A stretch of DNA of 64,000 bases from Rheinheimera salexigens (GTDB lineage Bacteria > Pseudomonadota > Gammaproteobacteria > Enterobacterales > Alteromonadaceae). Location of the stretch: contig NZ_MKEK01000001.1 of NCBI RefSeq assembly GCF_001752395.1, positions 3,203,509 to 3,267,508 of the forward strand, in the 5' to 3' direction. The position numbers and the translations under genes were made by a program. Below the pieces are notes generated by a model that had not been told where the DNA came from, ran no database searches, and saw only the letters and a list, made by a program, of their open reading frames with translations. Shown piece by piece: positions 1 to 7,792 of the stretch; within the stretch, counting starts at the first letter, position 1; each line of letters starts with the position of its first letter.

Positions 1-274
1 TACTCCACATGGCTGAAAGCGGCTGTAACCGCATCATTTTATCAATAAATAAGCGAATACCCTTAGTTGTGGGAATTCGGCCAGCAGAAGTATGCGGCGA
101 ACGAATTAAGCCTTCCTGCTCAAGTAGTACCATCGAATTACGAACCGTGGCGGAGCTTACTGCTAACTCGGCATGCTGCGCCAACAGTTTAGACGAAACC
201 GGCTGGCCATCTAATAAGTACTGCTCAACAATCAACTTCAGTATTAGCTCAGAGCGATTTAGCGGTAACGTCAT
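1..274 (-). CDS. hrcA: Heat-inducible transcription repressor HrcA, N-terminal part (cut by window edge)
   Basis: Only the first 91 codons are present; the gene runs off the left edge. The visible part is the winged-helix DNA-binding region of HrcA: SSATVRN at residues 40-46 is the recognition-helix signature and PHTSAGRIPT at 60-69 is the hallmark wing motif. HrcA represses groE and dnaK operons by binding CIRCE operators, and GroEL assists its folding. The start at 274 is preceded by AGGAAG. It is divergent from nadK across about 125 bp. No CIRCE inverted repeat is visible in that gap, so no autoregulation is seen here. The effector-binding C-terminal domain cannot be judged. Confidence 0.9.
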   Translation of the reverse strand, partial: MTLPLNRSELILKLIVEQYLLDGQPVSSKLLAQHAELAVSSATVRNSMVLLEQEGLIRSPHTSAGRIPTTKGIRLFIDKMMRLQPLSAMWS

Positions 275-400
275 GCCTACTTCCTGATACAAATGTAAGC
301 TTTATATGGGGGCAGTTATTACTGAAACAAGCCATAAATGCGACTAGTGTCTGACTAACGCTGCGGCTATACTGGCTAAATGCTGTGTAAGGAAACTACT

Positions 401-1282
401 ATGTCTGACGCTTTTAAAACTATCGGCCTAATTGGCAAACCCCATCACGCCGGTGCAAATCAAACCCTGCTTAGCTTATATCAGTTTCTGCAAGCTAAAG
501 GCTTAACCGTTTATATTGAACAACGGGTGGCAGATTCGATTGATTTACCCGACGCACAAATTCTAGATTTAGTAGAGTTAGGTAAGAAGTGTGATTTAGC
601 CATAGTGGTAGGGGGCGATGGCAATATGCTCGGGGCCGCCAGAGTATTAGCTAGATTTGATATAGCAGTGCTCGGGGTTAACCGTGGTAATTTAGGCTTT
701 TTAACCGATTTGGCGCCTGAAAGCTTTGAACAACCGTTAAATGAGGTACTGGCAGGTAACTTTGTCACTGAAAACCGTAATTTACTAGAAATAACCGTGC
801 ATCGCCATGGCATTGTTAAAAGCAGTAATAGCGCAGTTAACGAAGCGGTATTACACGCCGATAAAGTCGCCCATATGATTGAGTTTGAAGCCTACATAAA
901 TGATGAGTTTGTGTTTTCTCAACGCTCTGACGGCTTAATTATTAGTACGCCAACCGGCTCAACTGCATATTCACTTTCCGGTGGCGGGCCTATTTTAACT
1001 CCAGATTTAGATGCGGTTAGCTTAGTGCCGATGTTTCCACATACCTTAAGTAGCCGGCCTTTGGTAGTGTCAGGCAGCAGCGAAATTCGCTTAAAAGTGG
1101 CTAGTACTAATGATGCTCACTTACAAATTAGTTGCGATAGCCACGTTATTTTAGCCGTAATGCCTGGCGATGATATTTATATCCGCAAACACCCTACCCC
1201 ATTACGTTTAGTCCATCCGCCTGGTTATAGTTACTTTCATGTCCTGAGAAATAAACTTGGCTGGGGTAGCAAACTTTATTAA
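401..1282 (+). CDS. nadK: NAD kinase
   Basis: ATP-dependent phosphorylation of NAD to NADP in the cytoplasm. The 293-residue length matches gammaproteobacterial NadK. GGDGNML lies at residues 71-77 (the diphosphate-binding GGDG motif with the catalytic Asp), followed by the NE motif in VNEAVLH and the glycine-rich [16 protein letters not shown] segment. An in-frame ATG lies 21 bp upstream at 380, but AAGGAAA sits just before the ATG at 401 and the protein then starts MSDAFKTIG as in relatives, so 401 is preferred. It lies upstream of recN, as in many gammaproteobacteria, with a 166-bp gap that holds LexA-like boxes. Confidence 0.95.
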   Translation: MSDAFKTIGLIGKPHHAGANQTLLSLYQFLQAKGLTVYIEQRVADSIDLPDAQILDLVELGKKCDLAIVVGGDGNMLGAARVLARFDIAVLGVNRGNLGFLTDLAPESFEQPLNEVLAGNFVTENRNLLEITVHRHGIVKSSNSAVNEAVLHADKVAHMIEFEAYINDEFVFSQRSDGLIISTPTGSTAYSLSGGGPILTPDLDAVSLVPMFPHTLSSRPLVVSGSSEIRLKVASTNDAHLQISCDSHVILAVMPGDDIYIRKHPTPLRLVHPPGYSYFHVLRNKLGWGSKLY

Positions 1283-1320
1283 ACAAGTCACTTGCTAAGG
1301 CTTAATTTCCGGTATAAAGT

Positions 1321-1355
1321 TACTGTATAAATAACCACTGTTATTTTAAGCAGTA
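1321..1355 (+). promoter_or_regulatory. Two overlapping LexA (SOS) boxes upstream of recN
   Basis: The 20-mer at 1336-1355 reads CACTGTTATTTTAAGCAGTA, an almost perfect CTGT-N8-ACAG operator with flanking A/TA (one core mismatch, GCAG). The 20-mer at 1321-1340, TACTGTATAAATAACCACTG, has a perfect left half and a poorer right half; from memory it resembles the first of the two LexA boxes of E. coli recN. Together they suggest tight SOS control of recN. The sites overlap by five bases, so two LexA dimers probably could not bind independently. Confidence 0.75.
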
Positions 1356-1448
1356 ACTTTATCAATTCAGCTAATACAAAACATGCGCAAACACATGTCA
1401 TTTATATTAGCTACGAGGTGCAATTTTGCATCGAAACGGGAGCCTTAT

Positions 1449-3122
1449 ATGCTGTGTCATCTTCACATTAGCAACTTTGCTATAGTACGCGCATTAGAAA
1501 TCGATTGGGCCGATGGCATGTCAACCATAACAGGTGAAACCGGTGCCGGTAAGTCAATTGCTATCGATGCACTATCTTTGTGTTTAGGCGAACGCGCAGA
1601 TGCAAATGTAGTGCGCCCCGGGGCTGATAAAGCCGATATTGTTGCTACTTTTGATGTCAGTAAGCTAACTGCTGCTCAAAAATGGCTAACCGAGCAAGAT
1701 TTAGCCATGGCTAATGAATGTATCGTGCGTCGGGTTATTAGCAGCGAAGGTCGTTCACGTGGCTATATCAATGGCGTACAAGTGCCGGCGCAACAATTAA
1801 AAGCTTTAGGCCAACATTTATTAAGCATTCATGGTCAACATGCCCATCAACAATTATTAAAAAGTGATTATCAACGCCAACTTATCGACAGCTTTGCCGG
1901 CCACCATACAGAAATAAATAACACTAAAGAAACGTGGCGTCAGTGGCAGCAATTGCAGCGCGAATATACCGAACTTGAGCAGTCAAAACAGCAACGTGAT
2001 GCCCAGCGCCAGTTATTAGAATATCAAGTTGTGGAATTAGACAGCTTCGCTCCTACTGCTGATGAGTATGAAAGTTTAGAAGCTGAGCATAATTTACTTA
2101 GCCATGGCCAAACCTTATTAAGTGAAAGCCAGCAAATTGTGCAATCACTGTATGACGATGAACAACAAAATATCTATCAAACTTTATCAGCTGCTCATGC
2201 TCAATTAGATCATTTGTGTAGCTTAGATCCTGCATTAGCGCCTATAAGCCAAATGCTAAACGAAGCATTAGTGCAAACAGAAGAAGCCAGCCGTGAATTA
2301 CGCCGCTATAGCGATAAAATGGAACTGGATCCAGAGCGGTTAGATTATATAGATCAGCGCCTAAGCCAATGGCTAACACTGGCTCGCAAACACCAAACCA
2401 GTAATGAGTTATTGCCGGCATTACACCAACAACTTAGCAGCCAACTAGCAGAGCTCACCTGTAATGATGAACGCTTGGCCTCACTAGCAGACAGCATCGA
2501 GCAAGCCAAAGAGCTGTATGCCGAGCAAGCACAACAGTTAAGAAAGCAGCGCCAAGTAGCCGCCGATCAGCTGAGTAAAAAAATTAGTGCCAGCATGCAT
2601 GAGTTAAGTATGAGTAATGCTAAATTTCATATTCAGTTAACCGAGCTTGGCTTATCTCAAGCCAGTATTAACGGTATTGATGCGGTGGAGTTTCAAGTGT
2701 CTACCAACCCAGGTCAGCCTTTGCAAGCGATGCAAAAAGTGGCCTCTGGCGGTGAGCTTTCTCGGATCAGCTTAGCGGTGCAAGTTATTCTTGCCGACAA
2801 AATAACCACCCCAACCTTAATTTTTGATGAAGTAGATGTGGGTATCAGTGGCCCAGTTGCCGCTGGTGTAGGTCGCTTATTACGTCAACTCGGTGAAAAA
2901 ACTCAAATTATTTGTGTTACCCATTTACCGCAAGTTGCCAGCCAAGGTCATCAACAATTATTTGTTGAAAAATATACCGACGGCGTTGCTACCGAAACTC
3001 GTATGATCCCGCTTAGCGATGAGCAACGTATTAGCGAAATTGCTCGTTTATTAGCCGGTGAAAACATCAGTGCCAGTGCGTTGGCCAATGCTAGAGAACT
3101 TTTATGTGCGCCTGTAGTCTGA
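1449..3122 (+). CDS. recN: DNA repair protein RecN
   Basis: SMC-like ATPase that gathers broken DNA ends during recombinational double-strand break repair. The 557-residue length fits the family (about 553). Walker A GETGAGKS is at residues 29-36, a long coiled-coil middle follows, and the C-terminal lobe has the ASGGELSR signature and Walker B LIFDEVDVG. The reading frame is open further upstream (from 1383), but MLCHLHISNFAIV at 1449 is the usual RecN beginning and GGGAG lies at the right distance before it. SOS regulation is indicated by the LexA-like boxes at 1321-1355. The upstream extension would add 22 unusual residues and was rejected. Confidence 0.95.
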   Translation: MLCHLHISNFAIVRALEIDWADGMSTITGETGAGKSIAIDALSLCLGERADANVVRPGADKADIVATFDVSKLTAAQKWLTEQDLAMANECIVRRVISSEGRSRGYINGVQVPAQQLKALGQHLLSIHGQHAHQQLLKSDYQRQLIDSFAGHHTEINNTKETWRQWQQLQREYTELEQSKQQRDAQRQLLEYQVVELDSFAPTADEYESLEAEHNLLSHGQTLLSESQQIVQSLYDDEQQNIYQTLSAAHAQLDHLCSLDPALAPISQMLNEALVQTEEASRELRRYSDKMELDPERLDYIDQRLSQWLTLARKHQTSNELLPALHQQLSSQLAELTCNDERLASLADSIEQAKELYAEQAQQLRKQRQVAADQLSKKISASMHELSMSNAKFHIQLTELGLSQASINGIDAVEFQVSTNPGQPLQAMQKVASGGELSRISLAVQVILADKITTPTLIFDEVDVGISGPVAAGVGRLLRQLGEKTQIICVTHLPQVASQGHQQLFVEKYTDGVATETRMIPLSDEQRISEIARLLAGENISASALANARELLCAPVV

Positions 3123-3189
3123 AAGAGGGTTTTTATCAGTACGTCTGATAGGGTATGATGTGCGCATTCAGCTAGAGTAGATAAAGTAT

Positions 3190-3543
3190 ATGAAAGCAGT
3201 TTTAACAACAGTATTACTAATTATTGGCCTGAGCAGTCTTAGCGCTTGTAGCAGCTGGGTATATCGCATTGATATTCCACAGGGCAACTTTTTAGAGCAA
3301 AAAGACATCGACAAACTTCGGGTCGAAATGACTAAAGAGCAAGTGCTGTATGTACTTGGCAGCCCGGTAGCGAGCAATGCCTTTGATAATGACACTTGGC
3401 ACTATTTTTATTCATTAAAAAGTGGCGCAGGTGACAATAACTTTAAAAAGCAACTTATCGTTAGCTTTAACGACAACAAGTTGCAAGATATCAGCGGCGA
3501 TTATGAAAAGTCTGCTGATTTTAATCAGCCATTAGATATTTAA
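3190..3543 (+). CDS. bamE: Outer membrane assembly lipoprotein BamE (SmpA)
   Basis: Small lipoprotein of the BAM complex that inserts beta-barrel proteins into the outer membrane. It is 117 residues long. A type II signal peptide ends in the lipobox LSAC with the lipidated Cys at residue 20. The SmpA/OmlA domain follows, including MTKEQVLYVLGSP and DTWHYFY, both typical of BamE. Its place directly after recN is the common gammaproteobacterial arrangement. It is convergent with rnfH–ratA and shares a bidirectional terminator with them. Confidence 0.95.
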   Translation: MKAVLTTVLLIIGLSSLSACSSWVYRIDIPQGNFLEQKDIDKLRVEMTKEQVLYVLGSPVASNAFDNDTWHYFYSLKSGAGDNNFKKQLIVSFNDNKLQDISGDYEKSADFNQPLDI

Positions 3544-3580
3544 TCATTGCCGTAAAACAGCATATTGATTTGGTAAATTT

Positions 3581-3617
3581 AACGCTTAAACTTAATTAAC
3601 CAAGTTTAAGCGTTTTT
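3581..3617. terminator. Bidirectional Rho-independent terminator between bamE and rnfH
   Basis: Arms aacgcttaaactt (3581-3593) and aagtttaagcgtt (3602-3614) form a 13-bp stem with an 8-base loop, followed by a T-run on the plus strand. A-rich sequence on the other side serves the minus strand. The right arm overlaps the stop codon of rnfH. Confidence 0.85.
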
Positions 3618-3947
3618 TGTATCCACTACACGACCACCCGTTACCTTATCGGCTCTGCCTTCTTCTTTAGCTCTTTCTGCACGTCTGCGGCGTAAGTCTT
3701 TAGGATCGGCAATTAAAGGCCGATAAATTTCAATTCTATCGCCTTCTTTTACCGTGTCAGTCAGTTTTACGGTTCTGCTCCAAACACCCACTTTCAATTG
3801 GCTTAAATCTATTTCAGGGTATTGTTGCAAAATGCCTGATGAATGAATAATTTGCTCAACCGTTGCATCGGCCGCTACCGATAAAGTTAATAAACTTTGT
3901 TGAGTAGGTAAAGCATAAGCTACCTCAACCATAAGTTGCTCAGCCAT
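3606..3947 (-). CDS. rnfH: RnfH family ubiquitin-like protein
   Basis: A 113-residue protein of the RnfH (UPF0125) family, a beta-grasp fold related to ThiS/MoaD whose role is poorly defined; it was named for proximity to rnf genes in some species. It is recognised by [23 protein letters not shown] and the basic [15 protein letters not shown] tail. The frame is open further upstream, but [11 protein letters not shown] at 3947 has GGAGAAG in front and overlaps the ratA stop by 8 bp, a typical translational coupling. It does not carry a terminal Gly-Gly, so sulfur-carrier activity is not suggested. Confidence 0.9.
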   Translation of the reverse strand: MAEQLMVEVAYALPTQQSLLTLSVAADATVEQIIHSSGILQQYPEIDLSQLKVGVWSRTVKLTDTVKEGDRIEIYRPLIADPKDLRRRRAERAKEEGRADKVTGGRVVDTKNA

Positions 3948-4383
3948 TAGCTTCTCCGTATACTTGCTTAGCGCGAACAGTAAAAGCATTCACCATCGAA
4001 GCGGCTAATTCACTAAAAATTTTGCCAAACGCAAATTGAATTAATCTATTAGAAAATTCATACTCTAATTTAAGCACAACTTTACAGGCATGGTCGTTAA
4101 GCGGAACAAACTCCCAGCCACCCTGTAAGCTTTTAAATGGGCCATCAACTAATTGCATGTCGATACGTTGATAAGGATGCAGCGTATTGCGGGTGGTAAA
4201 AGTATGTCCGATACCAGCCTTGGAAACTTGCAGTGACGCCACCATCTCTTGTTCAGACTGATTTACAATTCGTGCTGCAGTACAGCCTGGTAAAAACTGC
4301 GGATAATCCGGCACCTTATTTACCAAGTCAAACATCTGTTGAGTGCTATAAAAAACCAAGGCACTGCGCTCAATTTGTGGCAT
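3940..4383 (-). CDS. ratA: RatA family START/COQ10-type protein
   Basis: A 147-residue protein of the polyketide cyclase/START family. E. coli RatA was reported to inhibit 70S ribosome association, while the fold resembles the coenzyme Q-binding protein COQ10, so its physiological role is debated. Motifs seen are [16 protein letters not shown] at the N-terminus and [12 protein letters not shown] in the middle. It is the first gene of a two-gene unit with rnfH and is divergent from smpB, the usual order around ssrA. It should not be read as a classic toxin–antitoxin pair from this context. Confidence 0.92.
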   Translation of the reverse strand: MPQIERSALVFYSTQQMFDLVNKVPDYPQFLPGCTAARIVNQSEQEMVASLQVSKAGIGHTFTTRNTLHPYQRIDMQLVDGPFKSLQGGWEFVPLNDHACKVVLKLEYEFSNRLIQFAFGKIFSELAASMVNAFTVRAKQVYGEANG

Positions 4384-4489
4384 ACTCTGTCCCCTATATT
4401 GTCGCGGCAGATTGTAACAGAATAACGGGCTGCAACAAGGCTAACGCCAAAGCAATTCATTAATACAGGGCCGTAGATACTGATAAATT

Positions 4490-4972
4490 ATGACTAAAAA
4501 AAACAATAGCAAAAACCAAAATGGTACCATAGCGCTAAATAGAAAAGCGCGACATGAGTACTTTTTAGAAGACCGTTTTGAAGCAGGCATTAGCTTACAA
4601 GGCTGGGAAGTAAAGAGTATTCGTGAAGGCAAAGTTAATTTGTCCGACTCTTATGTCATCATCAAAAATGGTGAGGCGTATTTATTTGGCGCCCAAATTC
4701 AGCCACTAAATAATGCTTCTACCCATGTGATATGTGACCCAGATCGCAGCCGCAAATTACTATTGCATAAACGCGAGCTCAGTAAGCTAATAGGCTTAAC
4801 CGAACGTGAAAGTTATACTTTAGTCACCACAGCAATGTATTGGAAAACCTGCTGGGTAAAAGTTGAGTTTCACTTGGCTAAAGGTAAAAAAAGCTATGAT
4901 AAACGTGATGATGTTAAAGATCGTGACTGGTCGCGAGAAAAAGAACGGATGATGAAGCATTCTAAACGCTAA
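4490..4972 (+). CDS. smpB: SsrA-binding protein SmpB
   Basis: Binds tmRNA and delivers it to stalled ribosomes for trans-translation. It is 160 residues long, as usual. Features are the OB-fold core with [29 protein letters not shown], the conserved KLLLHKRE helix, and the basic C-terminal tail with [17 protein letters not shown] that reaches into the empty mRNA channel. It stands directly upstream of its RNA partner ssrA, separated by about 150 bp that contains a separate promoter. Confidence 0.97.
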   Translation: MTKKNNSKNQNGTIALNRKARHEYFLEDRFEAGISLQGWEVKSIREGKVNLSDSYVIIKNGEAYLFGAQIQPLNNASTHVICDPDRSRKLLLHKRELSKLIGLTERESYTLVTTAMYWKTCWVKVEFHLAKGKKSYDKRDDVKDRDWSREKERMMKHSKR

Positions 4973-5053
4973 TTAGTATTAAATAGACTTGAACTATTTG
5001 TATTCATCCCCATCTAAGTAAGTGTGACTAAGCAAAGAAGGTTGTGATGGTAC

Positions 5054-5082
5054 TTGTATAACAAACCACTGCAACGTACAAT
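5054..5082 (+). promoter_or_regulatory. Candidate sigma-70 promoter of ssrA
   Basis: TTGTAT at 5054-5059 and TACAAT at 5077-5082 are separated by 17 bp. Transcription would start near 5089 and give a 35-base 5' leader ahead of the mature tmRNA, which RNase P would remove. The call rests on the two hexamers and position only. Confidence 0.5.
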
Positions 5083-5123
5083 GCAAAAACACTGATGCGT
5101 GTAAGTGCTTCACCACAGAATTC

Positions 5124-5485
5124 GGGGCTGATTCTGGATTCGACGAGATTCACGAACTCCTAAGTGCATGCCGAGGTGCGGTAGGCCTCGTATAAAAAAC
5201 CGCAAACCAATAGTCGCAAACGACGAAACGTACGCAGTCGCTGCTTAATAGGCAGTAGATAGCTCTTCCCCTCACGCATGCCTGTAAGCTGAGACTCTGG
5301 AAGATCACCCCTAACAGGATCGTGTGGCGTCTTCGCCTGGAGACAAAGCATTAAAACCAATCAGGCTCGCCCGACGATAGCCTGCCATTCGGCGCTCAGA
5401 GGGTTAACTAAAAGAATGTGCTAAGCATGTAGTACTGAAGAGCTAGGTGTCTCGGACGCGGGTTCAACTCCCGCCAGCTCCACCA
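5124..5485 (+). ncRNA. ssrA: Transfer-messenger RNA (tmRNA, SsrA)
   Basis: Rescues stalled ribosomes and tags the unfinished peptide for proteolysis. The mature RNA is about 362 nt. The 5' end GGGGCTGATTCTGGATTCGA and the 3' end CAGCTCCACCA pair as a 7-bp acceptor stem, and a T-loop (GGTTCAACTCC) sits just before it. The resume codon GCA at 5216 opens the tag reading frame, which encodes ANDETYAVAA and stops with TAA at 5246-5248. CCA is encoded. The last 23 bases of the gene belong to the attL core of the integrated element, so the present 3' end may have come from the element while leaving the RNA intact. Confidence 0.97.
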
Positions 5486-5487
5486 AA
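5463..5487 (+). repeat. attL: left 25-bp direct repeat of the integrated element
   Basis: The 25 bases from TTCAACTCCC to CCACCAAA cover the 3' T-arm and acceptor arm of tmRNA and are repeated exactly at 9519-9543. Insertion into the 3' end of tRNA or tmRNA genes with regeneration of the end is classic tyrosine-integrase behaviour, and ssrA is a well-known target. Confidence 0.92.
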
Positions 5488-5490
5488 ATT

Positions 5491-5518
5491 GAGAACGGCG
5501 CAATTAGCGCCGTTTCTC
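5491..5518 (+). terminator. Element-borne tmRNA terminator-like hairpin
   Basis: gagaacggcgc (5491-5501), loop aatta, then gcgccgtttctc, an 11-bp stem with one bulged T. It lacks a good T-run. The 17-bp core 5496-5512 is identical to that of the terminator at 9549-9573 beyond attR, which suggests the element supplies a replacement end for ssrA transcription. Confidence 0.65.
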
Positions 5519-5568
5519 ATTTCTGCTTCAAAAACAAAAGCTTATCTATACGTTCCCTAGCAACCAAC

Positions 5569-7200
5569 TTGACCCCCAGTAGCCAAAACTACTCTGGAAT
5601 TTGTCATCCTGTTGCCAACTTTTGTCATTCTGCTGCCAACTTTCGTGTCCAATACGAAAAAAACACCAGCCATGAAGCAACGGGTGTTAGCTTTCAAATC
5701 CTCAGCAAGTACCTGCGCGATAAAAATCAATTTGAATATTACAGCGCTTTAAAACTACTTAATGCGGTACAAGATGCCATGTGTATTGCTGATTTAGATT
5801 TATCGGCAGAACCTGCAATGCTAAAAATCTTTGCTCAACATAAAGCCAACCTATGCAAACACCACCTCATCAATCACCCTGCTGATATTCAGTTCGCAAT
5901 TCAACAGTTCCAAAAATACGGTCTGGGATCACTTGATTACAATGACACTGAGCTAGCCAATAGATTAAGTGATAGTCGGTTTTGGTTTAGACGCATTAGA
6001 CGTAAAACAATAGAGATTATCGGCCAGATAGAACGCGCCATAAATCATGTTTCAAAACGTAAAGCCATATACTGCGGTGATACTAGCTTTGCTAACTTCA
6101 AACACAGCCAGCAGTTAAGCGAACAATACATGAAGCGTACTCATTTAGAGAATGAAGATGGCCTGAGTATTTCGCTACATGAAATTGCAGAGCATAATAT
6201 TAGTAACCCCGCCATACGCCGCGCCGAACTTATGGTACGTATTCGTGGTTTTGAAGAAGTCGCACAACAGTGTGGCCATGCCGCTATTTTCACGACTATT
6301 ACCACCCCATCAAGAATGCATGCTACCCACAGCACAGGTCTACCTAATGCAAAATATGACGGCAGTAGCGTTGCTGATGCTCAAGCTTATTTAAACCATG
6401 TATGGCAGCTTATACGCGCCAAATTAGATCGTTCTGATATAAAACCTTATGGCTTTCGTGTCGTTGAACCACACCATGATGGCACGCCACACTGGCACTT
6501 ATTGCTGTTTATGCCAAACGAGCAAATTAATACCTTTAAAAATATTACCACTGATTATGCCTTATTAGATTCTCCTGATGAAAAAGGTGCTCAAGACTAT
6601 CGCATTAATTATGTCGATATTGACCCAGCTAAAGGCAGTGCAGCAGGTTATATCGCAAAGTATGTAGCAAAGAACATAGATGGTTTTGCACTAGACACCG
6701 ACCGTTACGGCGTGCAGGCGATAGATGCGGCGCAGCGCACGAGCGCCTGGGCGCGGGCAAACAATATTCGACAATTCCAGCAAATTGGTGGGCCAAGTGT
6801 CACGGTATGGCGAGAGCTTCGCCGCTTAAAAGGTTGTGAAACCCCATTTAACGATTTAAACGAATCTTACCAAGCCGCTGACTCAGCAAATTGGGCGGCA
6901 TTTTGCTTTGCTATGAATGCCGTAAACACCAAACGCAGTGAACATCGTATAGCGCCTTACTATGCCATTAAAGAATCTGAAGTCATTGATTACCTAAGCG
7001 GTGAAATAAATTCAACTAGCTTAAATAAATACGGTGAACAACGAAAAGCTTCTATTACTGGGCTGAGGTTTATGGACTGCTCGTTTAGCACCAGACTGAA
7101 AAAGTGGCGCATTTTAAAGGAGCCGCCGAGCCGAGATGCGATTCCCCCTTTTGGGGGTGTCGCATTGAGTGAGGTGGAATTCTTGGACTTGTGTAAATAA
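5569..7200 (+). CDS. P2 gpA-like replication initiation endonuclease (HUH family)
   Basis: Belongs by motif to the phage replication gene A family, which nicks the origin and starts rolling-circle replication. The metal-binding HUH-type motif is in EPHHDGTPHWHLLLF (HWH at residues 308-310). Two candidate nicking tyrosines lie at 361 and 365 in GYIAKYVAKNIDG, the two-tyrosine arrangement of gpA, and the family signature IRQFQQIGGPSVTVWRELRR follows. The 543-residue frame opens with TTG at 5569, but no ribosome-binding site is visible and the first in-frame ATG is at 5779 (codon 71), so the true start is uncertain; the 21-bp tandem repeats at 5600-5641 lie inside the N-terminal extension. In P2 the origin is within gene A, so an origin inside this gene is plausible. 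Confidence 0.88.
   Translation: MTPSSQNYSGICHPVANFCHSAANFRVQYEKNTSHEATGVSFQILSKYLRDKNQFEYYSALKLLNAVQDAMCIADLDLSAEPAMLKIFAQHKANLCKHHLINHPADIQFAIQQFQKYGLGSLDYNDTELANRLSDSRFWFRRIRRKTIEIIGQIERAINHVSKRKAIYCGDTSFANFKHSQQLSEQYMKRTHLENEDGLSISLHEIAEHNISNPAIRRAELMVRIRGFEEVAQQCGHAAIFTTITTPSRMHATHSTGLPNAKYDGSSVADAQAYLNHVWQLIRAKLDRSDIKPYGFRVVEPHHDGTPHWHLLLFMPNEQINTFKNITTDYALLDSPDEKGAQDYRINYVDIDPAKGSAAGYIAKYVAKNIDGFALDTDRYGVQAIDAAQRTSAWARANNIRQFQQIGGPSVTVWRELRRLKGCETPFNDLNESYQAADSANWAAFCFAMNAVNTKRSEHRIAPYYAIKESEVIDYLSGEINSTSLNKYGEQRKASITGLRFMDCSFSTRLKKWRILKEPPSRDAIPPFGGVALSEVEFLDLCK
5600..5641 (+). repeat. Two tandem 21-bp iteron-like repeats at the rep 5' end
   Basis: tttgtcatcctgttgccaac plus t (5600-5620) is repeated at 5621-5641 with two substitutions. 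The 21-bp period is two helical turns. The location, right at the start of the replication gene, suits Rep or regulator binding. If translation begins at 5569 the repeat is also a heptapeptide repeat (CHPVANF, CHSAANF), so a purely coding origin cannot be excluded. Confidence 0.55.
7136..7165. other. GC-rich hairpin inside the 3' end of rep (candidate origin or processing site)
   Basis: ATGCGA, TT, CCCCC, loop TTTT, GGGGG, TG, TCGCAT: a 30-base inverted repeat with 6+5 paired bases and one small internal loop. It stands out in AT-rich surroundings and lies within the coding sequence of a gpA-like gene. A nick site, single-strand origin or mRNA-stabilising hairpin are all possible; nothing in the sequence decides between them. 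Confidence 0.45.
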
Positions 7201-7217
7201 CTGTACGGACAAAACAA

Positions 7218-7457
7218 ATGAACCAAATAACAACAAACCAGCAGCAGAGCTTTAGTATTGATGAAGTAGTTAACTTAATAAATAAGCCAGTTATTCGTCA
7301 TAACAGAGGGGATAAATTTGTCCCTGAAAATATTGGCCTAGTAGTAGGTGTCGTAACACTGAATGAAGAAGTTGAAATGGTGGTTAAGTTTATTGATCGC
7401 ATAACTCAGTTTACTAAAACTGAATTTAATAAAAGCTACCGCGTAATAAAAGAATAG
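7218..7457 (+). CDS. Element-encoded small protein of unknown function
   Basis: A 79-residue acidic/basic mixed protein, not recognised. It starts 17 bp after the rep stop and is followed by a 111-bp gap before xis. No signal peptide, membrane segment or cysteine pair is visible. The middle reads FVPENIGLVVGVVTLNEEVEM, suggesting a short beta-rich domain. Its place between rep and xis hints at a control or replication-accessory role, but that is only inference. The upstream GGAC is a weak ribosome-binding site, so coupling to rep translation is likely. Confidence 0.65.
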   Translation: MNQITTNQQQSFSIDEVVNLINKPVIRHNRGDKFVPENIGLVVGVVTLNEEVEMVVKFIDRITQFTKTEFNKSYRVIKE

Positions 7458-7568
7458 AACCTATAAAACCACACACTGATAACAGAATGTTAAATTTAAG
7501 CCTCTCTATTGGTGCAAGCGAATGTATGCCATATGGTCAATTTTGTATTTGATTTTATTAATTATTAC

Positions 7569-7790
7569 ATGGGTGATTTTGTGAAAATTGGTAATAATTC
7601 CTTTGAGCAATATGGCGTACGTTGGGTGACATTAGACAAATGCGCAGAGCTAGTTGGCTATACCAAAGATGCCCTTAATGCTTTGCGTGTTAAAGGTAAG
7701 CTTCGCATGGATATTCATTGGCGAAAACGTGAGGGGCGTATTTTTATCGATATGCATGCTTTTCAACACTGGATAGAGACTGGTAAATAA
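7569..7790 (+). CDS. Excisionase-like DNA-binding protein
   Basis: A 73-residue protein ending 2 bp before the integrase start. RWVTLDKCAELVGYTKDAL forms a MerR/Xis-like winged-helix start, followed by the basic GKLRMDIHWRKREGRIFID and HAFQHWIETGK, a pattern typical of short phage excisionases next to tyrosine integrases. Xis proteins bend attachment-site DNA and bias the integrase toward excision. The start is uncertain: ATG at 7569 lacks a clear ribosome-binding site, while GTG at 7581 has GGTGA just upstream. A longer open frame reaches back to 7509 but adds unlike sequence. Confidence 0.8.
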   Translation: MGDFVKIGNNSFEQYGVRWVTLDKCAELVGYTKDALNALRVKGKLRMDIHWRKREGRIFIDMHAFQHWIETGK

Positions 7791-7792
7791 AC

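Noticed and set aside
9..287. Open frame on the plus strand at the left edge
   Set aside because: It is the antisense shadow of hrcA, whose minus-strand protein has clear family motifs.
3606..4383. RatA/RnfH as a toxin–antitoxin pair (RatAB)
   Set aside because: Both are conserved housekeeping neighbours of smpB–ssrA; fold and context do not support an addiction module.
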